Below, one piece after another: positions 1 through 11,525 of a stretch of DNA of 64,000 nucleotides. Below the pieces are notes generated by a model, which saw nothing but the letters and a program-made list of their open reading frames with translations, made no database searches and had not been told where the DNA came from. The translations under genes were made by a program, and so were the position numbers. Source of the DNA: Climacteris rufus (Eukaryota > Chordata > Aves > Passeriformes > Climacteridae); assembly GCA_013398175.1 (NCBI GenBank), contig VZRZ01004238.1:392181-456180 (forward strand). The letters run 5' to 3'. Each line of letters opens with the position of its first letter. Position 1 is the stretch's first letter.

Positions 1-1743
1 AACCTGAGACAACTCATAAGGCATACTAGACTCTGGAACTGGCTTGTGTGAACATGAAAACCTAGACCATTCTTTGGGATGACAAATACTGAGAGCGCAT
101 CATCAGAAAATGAAGATACTCAGTATTACTTTATTAGGGAGTTCTAAAGATATTTACTAAGAAAATTTATCTTGCTCCCACCCAATGCAAAAATCTTGAT
201 TTTTCAGTTATATTGCCCTCCCCAAAAAAATTAGGAATTTTTCATTAAAAACAGAAAAATAATAACAAAAAACATAGCATTTTTCCTTTAAAATATCAAT
301 CTAAAAGGTCCCATTTTCAATTCACACCCAATTGCAATCAAAATTTCAGTTAAACAAAATTATTCAACTAAATTGAAATACTTATTTTGACGAATTTTTA
401 TGACTATGACTTTTGCTGTTAATTTGTAAAAGGAAGGCACTTTGAGATAAGAAAATTACTTCCCCAGAGACAAAAATTTCACCTTAGCTATAGCCTTAAC
501 TGGGCAGCAAGTTTTAATGGGTAGGCCTTAAATATTGGAGTGCTGGATCAGGATCTCATTTTCTGTATCTTGGCACTTCACAGTACATGGGAACATGTAT
601 ACACAGTCACTGTCTTGCAATATTTTGGGGTCCAGTTAACAGCTGTCCAATTTTAGAACTTCAGGACTAATGTATATTTTTAAAAGGGCACCCTAAAAGC
701 ACTATTTAATATGGTTGTGTGAATTACTGAATTCTCACAGACCACAGTTTGGAAGCTGCCTCTAAATATAGTGTCCATTGTTTCTCCTTGCATAGAAGGA
801 TGTGAAAAAGGCAGAGAAAAACTGAAATCTCTGGAATTTATCTACCTGTAAAATGGATTAATGGCATTTCCTTCCTTTTTAAGAGTATTTTGAGATCCCT
901 TGGTGAAAAATGATATGTAAGAACAGAATAGTAGTGTTTCTTGGTACTTCTGTCTTATAAAGAGATCTAATGTATTTTGCTTAGGTTGTATTAGCTTCAA
1001 ACTCTCATTACAAAGGATAATCAAGGTAAAAGAAACAGAAACAACAGCTTTCTGTTACAAGTTATGGCTCTTTTTCTAATTATATAATCAAAAGGCCATG
1101 GATTAAATATGATTTTCTAGTGAGAGTCAAAATTATAAATGCCATGATTTAGAAGACTATTACATTTATGGTCTAGTGTGAGTTCAATTTCTTTCCAGAA
1201 GGGATGGGATACTTTCTAGCTAGCAGAATATTACAAAATCTAGTAATGCTATGATATATTATTTTTTGAAGGTAAGGTTTAGTGCCTGACTCTGTTTCAT
1301 TCTTTTTTTGAGTCAGCTAGGAATAAAGCAGATAACCAGCTCAGGACTTTGTGCTTTATTTAAGAAGTCATTGTTTTTGATGATTAATATGTAAATATAT
1401 TTGCATAGTTGCGTTAACATGTATTAATTAGGACTAATCTTCTGAGTGCTAACTTGAATCTTATTTACTAATAGACTATTAACTCCAAAAGTATGTACCT
1501 TACAGTGTAGTTAGCAATTTGGACTATTTATTTATGTACTGTACCTATGAAGAGACTTTTTAAAAATATGCCTGTTAAGACCTGAAAAGCACTGACTTGG
1601 CTTTAAAAGTGGTCTGCATGCTTATGAGAATGGTGGAAACTAAACGTGTTGCTGTTGATATGTTTTGATTTTTAAAACTGTTATAAGTGTCAAATTGTCT
1701 GTAAGTAATACCCACATCATTAAAACTGCTAAAAATTACATTT
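1..1743. other. AT-rich DNA without a recognisable gene
   Basis: I read both strands and saw no convincing coding exon, RNA gene or known repeat. Open frames are short and interrupted. The stretch ends at the CR1 tip near 1745. Confidence 0.7.
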
Positions 1744-1744
1744 T

Positions 1745-1808
1745 ATTGGGGACTGGGCTAGATGATCTCAAGACGTCCCTTACAGTCTAGACAATCCTGT
1801 GATTCTTG
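1745..1808 (+). repeat. CR1 LINE, 3' tip only
   Basis: A short stretch resembles the last ~60 bases of avian CR1. A GGGCTAGATGATCTC-like segment is followed by a diverged copy of the CR1 'gtcccttccaac' segment and then by TGTGATTC-type terminal units. CR1 inserts by target-primed reverse transcription and is usually truncated at the 5' end, so a copy of this size is normal. No coding part remains. Divergence from the pattern I know suggests an old insertion. The family is fairly clear; the left boundary is approximate. Confidence 0.75.
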
Positions 1809-1939
1809 TGCCTTAGTGACTTGCTATGTTGGTGCAATAATAAAATATGTAATCTTCAAGCTGTGGGATTCCTGAATAATTCAAGGATAAGGAGAACTCA
1901 GGAGGCCCAAAGTAATCCTGCCTCTGACTTTAGGTCAGG

Positions 1940-2345
1940 TGCTTTAGGGTGACCTGTGGTAGGGCAGGTCCTGACCAGACAGGGACATCCTGCTGCCCCA
2001 GACACATCCCTGGGGATGGCACAGGCCAAGGCCAGGCCTGGATGTCAGCCTGGGGCTGGAGGTCACAATCAGGACCCATGAAGGGAACCAGTCAGACACA
2101 GTCCCTGCCAGTGGAGCAGGACTGTGGGAAGTGGACGCTGTCTGGGCCAGGACCCACCATCCCACATGGCTCAGTGTCAGTGGTCACTGCACAGGCCTGG
2201 CCCGAAGTGGCTGAGGAATGGTCCTGGCACAGATTTCCCTCAGCTGTGCTTTGTCATCTGCCCTGTGTCAGCAGCCAGAGTAGGGTGCTTGGGCACTTGG
2301 AAAGAGGGCTCCACAGCCTCGGTGGCACTCCTTGTGTTGCATCTG
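1940..2345. other. GC-rich, CpG-poor block of unknown origin
   Basis: About 400 bases stand out from the AT-rich surroundings by high G and C content (rich in CCAGG, CCTGG and CAGACA words) with only a few CpG dinucleotides, so it is not a classical CpG island. All frames stay open for long runs because TAA, TAG and TGA are rare in such sequence. The open frames here (up to 139 codons, + strand from 1949) begin at GTG rather than ATG, and none resembles a protein I know. It could be a fragment of an old mobile element, a decayed CpG island, or a locally GC-biased segment. I cannot decide between these. Confidence 0.6.
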
Positions 2346-3332
2346 TGTGTCATTGGCTCTTGTTTTAAGTGTCCATTCTTCACAAATGTCTTTTGAAATA
2401 ACCCATTTAGGCTGCAAGATATTGTCAAGGCATAAATACTTTTCCTGTCTACACCAAAGATGCTATTTAACATGATGCCATGAACTTTTAAATAGGGCTT
2501 ATAGCTCAGCTGATAGTACCTGATCCCAAATTCAGTTTTCCTTTTACAAAATTGTGTAGCTCAAGCTTGTTTGTAGTTGGCCTAATTTTCTTGAAATTAA
2601 AACTGAAATTTGCAGTGTAAGCTAAAATTACAGTAAAAGTGGTTACATGCACAATACTTTCTGTCCCTGGCTGGTTTAGCTGTCTAATTTGGACTGCAGT
2701 ATTTGAAATCCTTACATTTTTATTGTATTGAATACAGACTGCTTTGAAGCACAACAGGTTCTTGAGGATGAAGGGAAAATTGTAGTTACTCCAAGAGATT
2801 GCTGTTTTCTGTCTGTGTGGGGGTACATATCGTGAACTTTAAATTCAAGCTGAGTTTAGCAATTAGTTATTATGATAAGTGACCAAGTCTGTCCTACAGT
2901 CTGTCTTAATATTTTTTTGTTATGACACCTGCCACTTTGTCACCCTGAAGACATGAGGGATGACTTCTGATGTGAACTGTGTGCAAGACAGTTGTTCTTC
3001 CATTTATTTGGGCGTTTTGTAGCCTACATCAGTCCTATGCTCTATTGAAAGTCAATTCACTCCTTTCTGCTCCCAGAGGTTTCTATAATTAGAAATATGG
3101 GTGAGTCATAGAGGTTCATCATGAAGGAAGAAGGTTGATATGGCAATACCAAAGCTAAAAAAAATTTTAGCCAATAAAAATTCTTTAAAAAATCTTTTGT
3201 GCATGTGTCAAAGAAATAGGTCAAGTCGTTAGAAATCCTTGCAGTGCTCTCAACAGTGACTTGCAATCAGAGCAAGGTGAGATGGTTAGTGAGGGGCAGA
3301 ACTGCCATTCTTATGCAGGGGCTGTTTAAACT

Positions 3333-3347
3333 GCTAATTACATTAGC
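3333..3347. repeat. Short inverted repeat with TAATTA core
   Basis: Six-base arms GCTAAT and ATTAGC flank TAC, next to a C7 run at 3350-3356. The TAATTA-type core is the kind of site many homeodomain proteins bind, but such words are common in AT-rich DNA and nothing else here supports a regulatory role. Confidence 0.4.
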
Positions 3348-5378
3348 TTCCCCCCCGCTGCGTACCTAGTGCACTTTAAAGGAGGAATGAAGAGTCTTGT
3401 ATCTTGAAACGTCTGAAGCTATAACACAGAGACTGATGAAGGAAACAATGTGGTCCATGTTTCACTCTAAGATTTAGAAGTTATATAAAGATAACAACAC
3501 CAGCAGATTCTTGTTAAAGGACTGTAAAGTCCTCTGCTACATACTTCATTTCATGAGGCCATGAACCTGTGCAGGACGAAAGATGCAGTTGTGGTTTGTA
3601 GAATCATCAAATATACTGATGATAGTGGTGTTCTCAGTGTCTCTGACATGATTATCGAATGCATTGTCCATGCTTTGGAATTATTTTCTGGAAAACTTTC
3701 AGAAGAGACGATAATTGTAGCTGTTGTTATCTTTGTTGTTAAATGCTTTACTTTTATAACACACTAACAGTGTAATTTTGCATTATTTTCCAATTTTGTC
3801 TGTAATTTTACCTGGAAAATTGCTGATCAGCTAGTCTGGCCCTGTAAAGATGGTACGCCTGTGTTGTTAGCTGGGTCATGTCTATGCGCCTGTTCTTCAG
3901 TGAGTTTTTGTGTCTTGAATAAAAAACTATTATAGTAACTTTTTTGCCAAGGCAAGTAAATGAAGAATGCTTTCATTTCTCATTCGGACTGAGGATTATA
4001 TTTTCTGTTTATATTAACTCATTACTTCTAGACTGGGCTAATGTTGTCATGTATGTACCATCAAGAGCAAGCTGAAGAAAATTAGACTGCAGAGGTAAAT
4101 TTCTGGAACTGAGTTGGTCAAATACATGTTAGTTTTGGGAAAAGTTCATGAAAATGACAGCATCTGATCTGGGCTTTAGTTTTTACTTGGATTTGTTTGG
4201 TTGAAGTTTAACATTCCTTGCTATATTATTTGTAAACTTACACATTTGTTATTAAGATCTTTTTAAAAGAAAAATCTTGGATAGTGTGGTTTAGGATTCG
4301 TAAAATCATTTCCAGAATCTTTATCTTGTAAATCAAGGTTACTGCTTTTTAAAAAACATATGAACAAACAATACTGGAGTGCAATTTGTCTGAATGTTTA
4401 CAGCTCATAAGGTTAATGTTAACTTTTGCAGTACTGAAGTTTTAACTTTTGTAATTATAATTATTTATTTTGGCTGTAAACTACATATTTGATATCGAAG
4501 ACCTTTTCTAAAAAATCATAAACATCTTCAAGGTGTCTAGGATCGTTCTAAAAATTTTTGTACAAATGAACTTACTGATCCTTTTATGTCTGCAACAGAA
4601 GAATATGATTTGCCCATATGCTTAAAACTGATAAGATTAAATATTTCAGATATATTTTTCCTTTAATGTTTGTTGTTTTTCTGTTCAGAGTTCTACTGCC
4701 CACAGAAAAGTACACTTTCTCATGCTTGCTTAAACACTTTAATATAGTTAAGGTGCAGCCTTCAGTGATTAGCATGGTATTTCTCGTTTCCTAGAGACCA
4801 AGTGCTAAGTCTATTAGACATTTCCTGCTATTCTTTTGAATTGTAAATACTATTCTTGTGAATTGAAAAGGCCAGTGTAGGGAGATATTCATGCAATTTC
4901 CTATCTATTAAAGATGTAGATTTGGGAATGGAGCAATAATAAAATGCAGTTTTTCATAGAAATTAAGGCACACTGAAGATGGACTTCATTCTTGAACATT
5001 TACAGAATCAAATATTTGGAACACCAGCGTTAATTATTTTCCTTTTCTCGTCATCTGTTTGAAGAAAATATCAGTACATAACTAAAACCAATAACGAAAT
5101 CTAGATCTCTGTGACACTGGAGGAAAGATTGTACTAACCCTTTTCAGCATCAGTGAAATTATTCAGTGGCATCAGTGAGCTCAGAATTTGGCCTCCTTCT
5201 TTATCTTTTTAGAATGTCTTTCAGTATACAAATGCAGATGTTGTAATTCTTAAATTAAGCTATTTGGCTAGCATTTGGAATAGCAGCCAGTAAGAACACA
5301 GAGAGCTTACAATATACAGTGAGCAATGTACACTGTTTGTAAGAATTCATGTTTATAGCCGGATACAGCTGATTTTTG

Positions 5379-5462
5379 GGGCAGGAGAGAATGAAGTGAA
5401 AAGGAGGAGGAGATGGAAAAAAGGAAAAGGGTTCAGGGAGGGAGAGAGGTGGGAGAATGAAA
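5379..5462 (+). repeat. Purine-rich (GA) tract
   Basis: Roughly 85 bases are almost all G and A on the + strand, broken only by a few pyrimidines (for example near 5434). It includes GGAGGAGGAGA and GGGAGGGAGAGAGG segments. Long homopurine tracts can form triplex (H-DNA) structures and are common in vertebrate introns and intergenic DNA. No gene signal surrounds it. Confidence 0.75.
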
Positions 5463-8400
5463 TCACTCAACCTCCTGAATGTTAGCTCTGTGTGTCAGCC
5501 TGAAGAGGAAGAGGACCACCCATGGGGAGGACAAGTGAGCCTAACAGTTTTTTAATATTCTGGCTGCCTTTGAAATGCACATTCTACAAAGCGACTGCAG
5601 CAAAAAGTTTTAACCAGGGTTAAGTGCAGGTGTAAACTTCATGCTATTCAGGTTTCAAATGCATCCTGTCAGCTGTGTTTGTATATGTTGATCTAGAACA
5701 CATTACATGCGTTTGACTTGGTTAATCTTTGGAGGTGTAGGAGAGCTCAGACTTGCATGGTCCTGCTGCATTTCAGGAGGGCAGGTGTTAGCTGTTATTT
5801 CTTTCCTTAAGGATTCTGACAAGAAATAACAGAATTTCATTACAGCTTAGATTGTGCAGAAATAGTTTATGAACATGGCAATATTTTCTGAATTTACCTG
5901 CTGCTTGAACATGGAGCCCCAGATACTTTTACATGGATGCTTCCAATATCTGGTGTGAATTTCTTTTTTTCCTTTTGTCTAGCTAGACCTTTTAAAGTCA
6001 TTCCCTTCTCTAGGCAGAGTTTTGAACTCTTTACATCCTTATACCTTTATGGCTGCAGAGACCACAGTAATCTAAATCAATGTCAGATGGTTTACCAAGA
6101 AACTTTTAGGCAAAATACGTGATTTGACTACGTGCTGGAGGGAGTATGGCTGTAGCATAAGCACAGAGGGACATGCCTGTATTGTACTTGGCCTCTTACT
6201 CTCTTGCAGAGAGAGTTTTTGTTATAATAATTTCTAAGCAACTCACTTCAGTCAGGATCCTTTTTTGTTGCCTGTGTTTTTTAACCTGACTGGAACCCAA
6301 AGAAGTTGGGATTGCAACGGCGTCGAGGATTCTTTACATAAGTTTTGTCCTTTAAAATAAAAAAAAAAAAGACATTTTAAGAGTGATGACAGCATTGATT
6401 TCACTCATGCAAAAGGGCACAAGGATTCAGCTTGTTTTGCACCTTTGGCTTCTAAACAGTCCTTAAGAAAGCGTAGGGCAATGCTTGTGCTGCAGCAAGG
6501 AAAGCTTGCAGGTGCAGCTGTGTTTTCCTTTCCAGAGTTTTGACTGTGAAAGCAACCCCTTTCTTTCTCTTCCTCACAATGGGTGTGCTTTGTTCTTAGA
6601 AATAAATGTTGTCCAGTTTACAGAATAAGACTGTTGTTTTCTTTTTTCCAAAAACTAGCTGTGAGGCCTGGTTCAATGACGTCAATAGTTCTGTCTTCAA
6701 AAGCTCTTCCATTGCTGGAAGTGGTGGAATGGTGTCTTCTTATAGCTCCCCTCTGCTGTGGAAAGAGAGGGACTAGAAAGGGGAGGGCATTCAAGAGGGA
6801 TCCGTTTTTTCTTTGACAGAAGTGCTCTGTTGTGTGACTGATAAAAGCCCTATATATAAACCTGAAGGTTTCAGCTAAAGTCTCTTTCACTTGTGTAAGA
6901 TGGCACACTTTAAAATAATATGCTTTGCACTTAGTAAGGATTGCCATGCACTGAGTAGTAAGGATATATAAGGTCTATAGGCCAGTCAGTAATTTTAGAA
7001 AATAGGCAATGAAGAAAAAAAGAGAAAAATACTTTTAGTGTGTTGTGTCCTATACTAAAATTCTAGTGTGTATGCATGCAGATATGTGTTTTACTGTTGA
7101 ATTTTTTGAATTATTACTTTATTTAAAAGTAGATTGGTTTTCACCCAAATGTTTTTTCTAGGAGGGTAAAGTAAGACATGGAAGAACTCTTGCCAAAGAC
7201 ATGTGGATGAACAAAGTTGGAGGTACTGCAATAAAATCAACATCTTAATTCCAGTAATTTTTGTTTAAAAAAGATGACTGTATATTGCAACTCCTATACT
7301 ATGACTGGTTTATATTACATAGCATTTTCATAATAATGAGTTGTGTGACTTGTACTAAGTGATGTGAAATATAAAAATAGCAATACTTATCAAGGTTAGA
7401 AAAAAAACCCACTAAAATGTTACCAGTAGAAAATTGTGATTTACTATTCCTCACCCTCTGAGCTATCTGTAAACATTTTTTATAACAAAAATCTGTGTAG
7501 TTTGAGGGGTAGGCTGACTGAGTTCATTCAAGAAAAATCAAAGGCAAAGATTTCTTCCTCTGGCTCAGGAAATCACTAAGTTTCGAGTTAGCTGCACATT
7601 GGGAGAGTGTTCAGGGGAAATATCACTATATGCTTGTTTTATTAATTTACTTTTCCCAGTCATTTTGTTCATTCTGCAAAAGGGGGTGCTTGACTAAATG
7701 ATCCTTTGGCCTGAGCCTGTTCCTTTTTTTCTCAAGAACTTGGACAGAAAAGTCAGGTAAATCAAAAAGGAGTACTGTTTTTTTGGCTACAGTCTGAAGC
7801 TGTCTGGTTTTGTAAGTTTAACAGAAAATGTGATGACTCTGGAAGTAACAACAGAGTACTTATACATTATGGCATGTTGAAAAAAGTGGATGAATAAACA
7901 TTTGCGTAGACTGTATGTTCTTGTAAATGTTTGGGGCTGTATTTGAAGTGGAAAATATGGTCTTGAATAGTTGCTTGCAATAAATCTAGTCCTAATAAAT
8001 CAGTGCCGTGAATGACACACAATTCAAAATTAGAGCAGCTGGATGTCAGATAGCATGGATTGCTTCTTGGCTTTTGCTGAGTAAAGTTGTCTGGGGTTTT
8101 TCCCCTCCTCTTTTTCTCACAGAGAACCTGTAAAATTAATTATTTATTTATGAGACTGGGAACAGTGTTGTGGGGTTACTTGTCAGTAACAGTGCCACAG
8201 AAAAAAGAGCGAAAAACTAAACTAATTTGCAACATAATTTCTTTAAAGACCAGAACAGTTTATGTCCCCATTTTAAAAATAATCCTACCGTATCTTTTCA
8301 TAACAAGCTTTTGAAAGGCTTTTTACTTTCTGGCACTACATGTGTTCAGAGCAACTGTGTTTTGTATTACCATCTTGCACTGGAATATCCTGGTGTTAAA

Positions 8401-10060
8401 GAATATTTTCCTTTTCCCATAGATGCCAGCCAAGACATGCTGGCAGTAGAAGAAATATTATTATGTGAAAATGATCATCTATTGTGTGCTTCATAGATGT
8501 TATTCCTGTCTGATAATAACCTCTTTCTGTAAGCTTGTGCTTGTTGAGAAATCATTCACATACCTGATATGTTTCAGAGAGCTCTACTAAGATTTGTGTG
8601 ACTCCTGCTCCAAATTGACCCTGATAATGACAAGAAAGTTACCATTTGTATAATTTAGAGTTTGAATGGGATGGCTTGAGGTACAAGTGTGTCTTCTGAA
8701 AGTGGGAAAGGCAAGGTAGCTTGCAAGCAGTTAGGGAAGATGATTAAGACAAGGACCTACACTACTAGATCTTGACAAGCAGAAATAAAAGCCTACTACA
8801 TCAGTTATGTTACAATAATGGTGTTCTAAAATACTTTCACTAAGATATTTGTTCAGATAACGCATGCATGCTTTCTTCCCTTTATTTTTCTAACAATTGG
8901 ATGATTTTTTTTTTCTGTAAAAAGTAATAAAATACAGTACAAACTGGATAGGACTAAAATGATCATAGGAAGTTACATAACTGATAACCTATATAGAGAG
9001 ATGAAAAACAATCAGTCCTTCCATAGGAATGACTAAGCTCTTTCTGACAAGAAGTCAAGTGATAATTAAGTAAATCTAGATGAGAGAGAATCATAGAAGA
9101 AAGCCAGTGAGGCTGAGATATTTTCTTTCTCCTTTGAATAAGAAGGGAATAGAGAAGGAGAGGATGGTACAGCCCAATCCCCTAAATTGGTACTTTAAAA
9201 ATTTATAGGAAGTGATTTAATAAAGTAAAATCCTTTTCTTTATTTGCTTCTTGATAATTGTGGAGGAAGACCTACAGGAAAGCAATGAATTACATTCTCA
9301 TGCCTGACTTCTGGAACAAAAAAGGATGGAATAATGGAATTCTGGTTTTGTTTCAGCTCACTACAGTCTTACTACAGACTTATCTGAGCCTTGTTCCCAT
9401 TTCCTGTGGGTTGCACCCTGTGCTAGGAGGCAAACTGAAGTGCTTTAGCAGAAAGGGTTATATAACTTAATATTTTTGGTATCTCTGAATTATGTGAGAG
9501 GCCCTGGAGTTAGCTGCAGTAGCTTAAGGAGAGAAAAGCTTGAGGACACTTAAAACCTTTGTGCTGACCTGAGAAAGGAGGCCTGTTTGCACCTGTAGCT
9601 TGGTATTTTAATTGTTACAGCTCTGTATTTTTAGAAGCCTGATGGGAAGTATTGTAAGTTTGTTCTAGTGTGTATTTCAGTAGTCATCCTTGCTGGCAAG
9701 CAAATTTAGCTTTATTTGATATGTTTAGTTGTGTCCAATTTAACTTGTTCAAAAGCTTTTTGTGGAGGAGAATAGCAGGTCTACATAGTGTGATGAAAGC
9801 ACTGATATATTCAGTGGCTGAGTGTACATTAGTCCTTTTTGTTAGTTTGGCTAGATTATGGTGTCCTTCCTGATGCTTTCTGCCTTCTCACTTTGATGTA
9901 AAACCTGCTTAGTTTTTCTGTCAGGAGCCAGCTGTGCTTGCACATGTCCTCTGTTATACCCAGGAAACAGGAAGAAACCTGACACGCTGTCAATCAGAAA
10001 TGGTTGCTTGTAATATTAAAGACACTACTAGCTAAAACCAATTTACTTTCAAATTTAGCT

Positions 10061-10098
10061 TTTTTTTGTTTGTTTGTTTGTTTGGTTTTTTTTTTTGT
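10061..10098 (+). repeat. GTTT/T-rich simple repeat
   Basis: About four GTTT units sit between two poly-T runs. On the minus strand this reads as an A-rich AAAC repeat. No retrotransposon body was recognised beside it, so it is called as a simple repeat and not as a poly-A tail. Confidence 0.85.
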
Positions 10099-10845
10099 TC
10101 AGGAAAAAATAATTTTAAATGTTATTGACTGTGATACAGTTGTGCTCTGCTTGCTTTGACAAAGCCAAGGTTCTTTCCCGGAACCTGTTATAAATTACAG
10201 AATGGGTTAGATCTTAGCACAATGGGATTATGGATGGTTTCAGCTGGCTCAGGGGCTTTCAGTCTTCAATGCCTGTAGTAGTACGGCCACTCATGTTTTC
10301 CTCTTTGTTCTGCGTACGTATTTGGGCATTGCTTTTGGATGAAAGAGCATAAAGAATAAACTCTCTCTGACATCTGCAGAAGGTAGTAGTTGCAACTCAT
10401 GATAGGGGTCACTTGTGGGACAGGAGGTTTGTGTATTGTGTCCTCTTTTCCTGCTGCCAGTCATTTACTTTTATAGGCTTTAAATGTTAAAATAAAAATG
10501 ATTGCACATTATAAGCATTTCCTTTGATGAAGTACACAAATGTCATTTGAAACAAAGTAAACTAATCCTATGGCTGATTTAGATTAAACATTCCACTGGA
10601 GTAGCTTTATTAGGACTTGATTCATTTGCATCACAGCTTTTAACTGTCATTTTAACTAATTTTTCTGTTAACAAGACCCAAATGGTAGCTTCCAGGCTAA
10701 CCTTTAGAAAAGGCCTGAGATGAGCCTACTTAAATGTATTAACTTCAGAAGAGCTGTTTTTCTTAAATGACTGTATAGAGGACCTTATTCGTGTAGCTAT
10801 ATCAATAGTGAAATAGGGTCTGAAAGAACTTGTAACTTAATGTCA

Positions 10846-10902
10846 AACGATGTTGGAAGGCCCCCTCTAGCCTGATATTCTATGATTGATTCTATGACTA
10901 TT
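10846..10902 (+). repeat. CR1 LINE, 3' tip only
   Basis: A GATGTTGGAAGG-like segment is followed by CCCCCTCTAGCC and then by TTCTATGATTGATTCTATGA, which matches the layout of avian CR1 3' ends (end of the untranslated region, then terminal ATTCTATG units). Only about 55 bases are recognisable. It lies some 90 bases upstream of the solo LTR, so two independent insertions are close together here. Confidence 0.7.
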
Positions 10903-10991
10903 AAGAAAAAATACTGTTAAGTCTATTTTCTAAGCTCATACTTCTTTATTTCTTGTTGTCAAACACATCTTTTGTTCATTCTTAGTATTCA

Positions 10992-11525
10992 TGCGGGGTG
11001 TCATGGGATGGAATCAATTTTCTTCATGCAATACCATATGGTTCTATGTTTTAGATTCGTGACAAAAGTAGTGCTGATATCACTGATACCTTTGCTATCA
11101 CTTATTCACAGGCAAAGCAACAAGGCCTTCTCTGCTTCGCACTCTGTCCCCACAGGGAGTAGGTTGAGGGTGGGCAAGAAGTTGGGAGGGTGCAGCACTG
11201 GGACAGCTGACTGGAACTGACCAAAGAGCCATTCCATGCCACATAAAGTCATGCTCAGCAATAACAATGCCAGCAGATAGCTCTGCCATGGTGACCTGTT
11301 CTGTAGGACTGGCTGGGCATCAGTCTGCCTGTGGGAGGTGGCGAGTAATTTTGCATGATTTGGGGGCTTTTTATTAGATTTTGCTTTTCTTTACTTCTTA
11401 AACTGTCTTTATCTTCACCCATGAGTTTTTCTCGCTTTTGTTCTTCCAACTCTCTCCCTCATCCCACTGGAGTGAGTAATCAAACAACTGGATGGAAGTT
11501 CAGCTGCTGAGGTCAACCCACCACA
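10992..11525 (+). mobile_element. Solo LTR of an avian endogenous retrovirus (decayed)
   Basis: I recognise this ~530-base block as an LTR family repeated widely in bird genomes. In order it shows a GGGATGGAATCAATTTTCTT-like start, a GGCTATGTTTTGGATT-like segment (here around 11041), AAGGCCTTCTCTGCTTC (11125-11141), GAAGTTGGGAGGGTG, GGGACAGCTGACTGGAACTG, CATGCTCAGCAATAA (decayed TATA region), TTAAACTGTCTTTATCT (polyadenylation region, near 11398) and a right end ...CAACCCACCACA at 11525. The order of promoter region then poly(A) region gives + orientation. No gag, pol or env sequence and no second LTR are present in the window, so it is a solo LTR left by recombination between two LTRs. Compared with the family pattern I remember, the part after the TATA region is shortened and most CpG sites are lost, indicating age. 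The 5' edge is uncertain by ~10 bases and no clear target duplication was found. The retroviral class is not assigned. Confidence 0.82.

Larger units (their letters stand above)
2346..10845. other. AT-rich DNA without a recognisable gene
   Basis: About 8.5 kb of non-repetitive AT-rich sequence. It holds a purine-rich tract (5379-5462), a GTTT repeat (10061-10098), short homopolymer runs (for example A11-A12 near 6358) and a small inverted repeat GCTAAT/ATTAGC at 3333-3347. A minus-strand ATG-led open frame of 109 codons (6947 to 6618) and a + strand frame at 3561-3767 look like chance. A possible small exon near 7162-7222 is discussed under findings. Confidence 0.65.

Noticed and set aside
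1949..2368. 139-codon open frame on the + strand
   Set aside because: It begins at GTG, lies wholly in the GC-rich block where stops are rare, overlaps other open frames on both strands and resembles no protein.
2495..2536. tRNA-like start: GGGCTTATAGCTCAGCTGATAG followed by a CTGA...TCAG arm
   Set aside because: The D arm does not pair (GCTC against GTAC), and no T arm or B box (GGTTCRANNCC) follows, so no tRNA or complete tRNA-derived SINE can be called. It is probably chance or a very decayed remnant.
6618..6947. 109-codon minus-strand frame with a true ATG
   Set aside because: No domain, no splice context and no promoter signal. The length is within chance expectation for a window this size.
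8421..8496. Acceptor-like TTTTCCTTTTCCCATAG followed by a 24-codon open frame
   Set aside because: No donor, no poly(A) context and no conserved peptide. The frame closes quickly, so it was not kept as an exon candidate.
9085..9110. AGAATCATAGAAG resembling a minus-strand CR1 tip
   Set aside because: Only about ten bases fit, and the next bases do not continue the CR1 pattern.
10972..11220. 82-codon open frame on the + strand
   Set aside because: It begins at TTG and lies mostly inside the solo LTR, which is noncoding.
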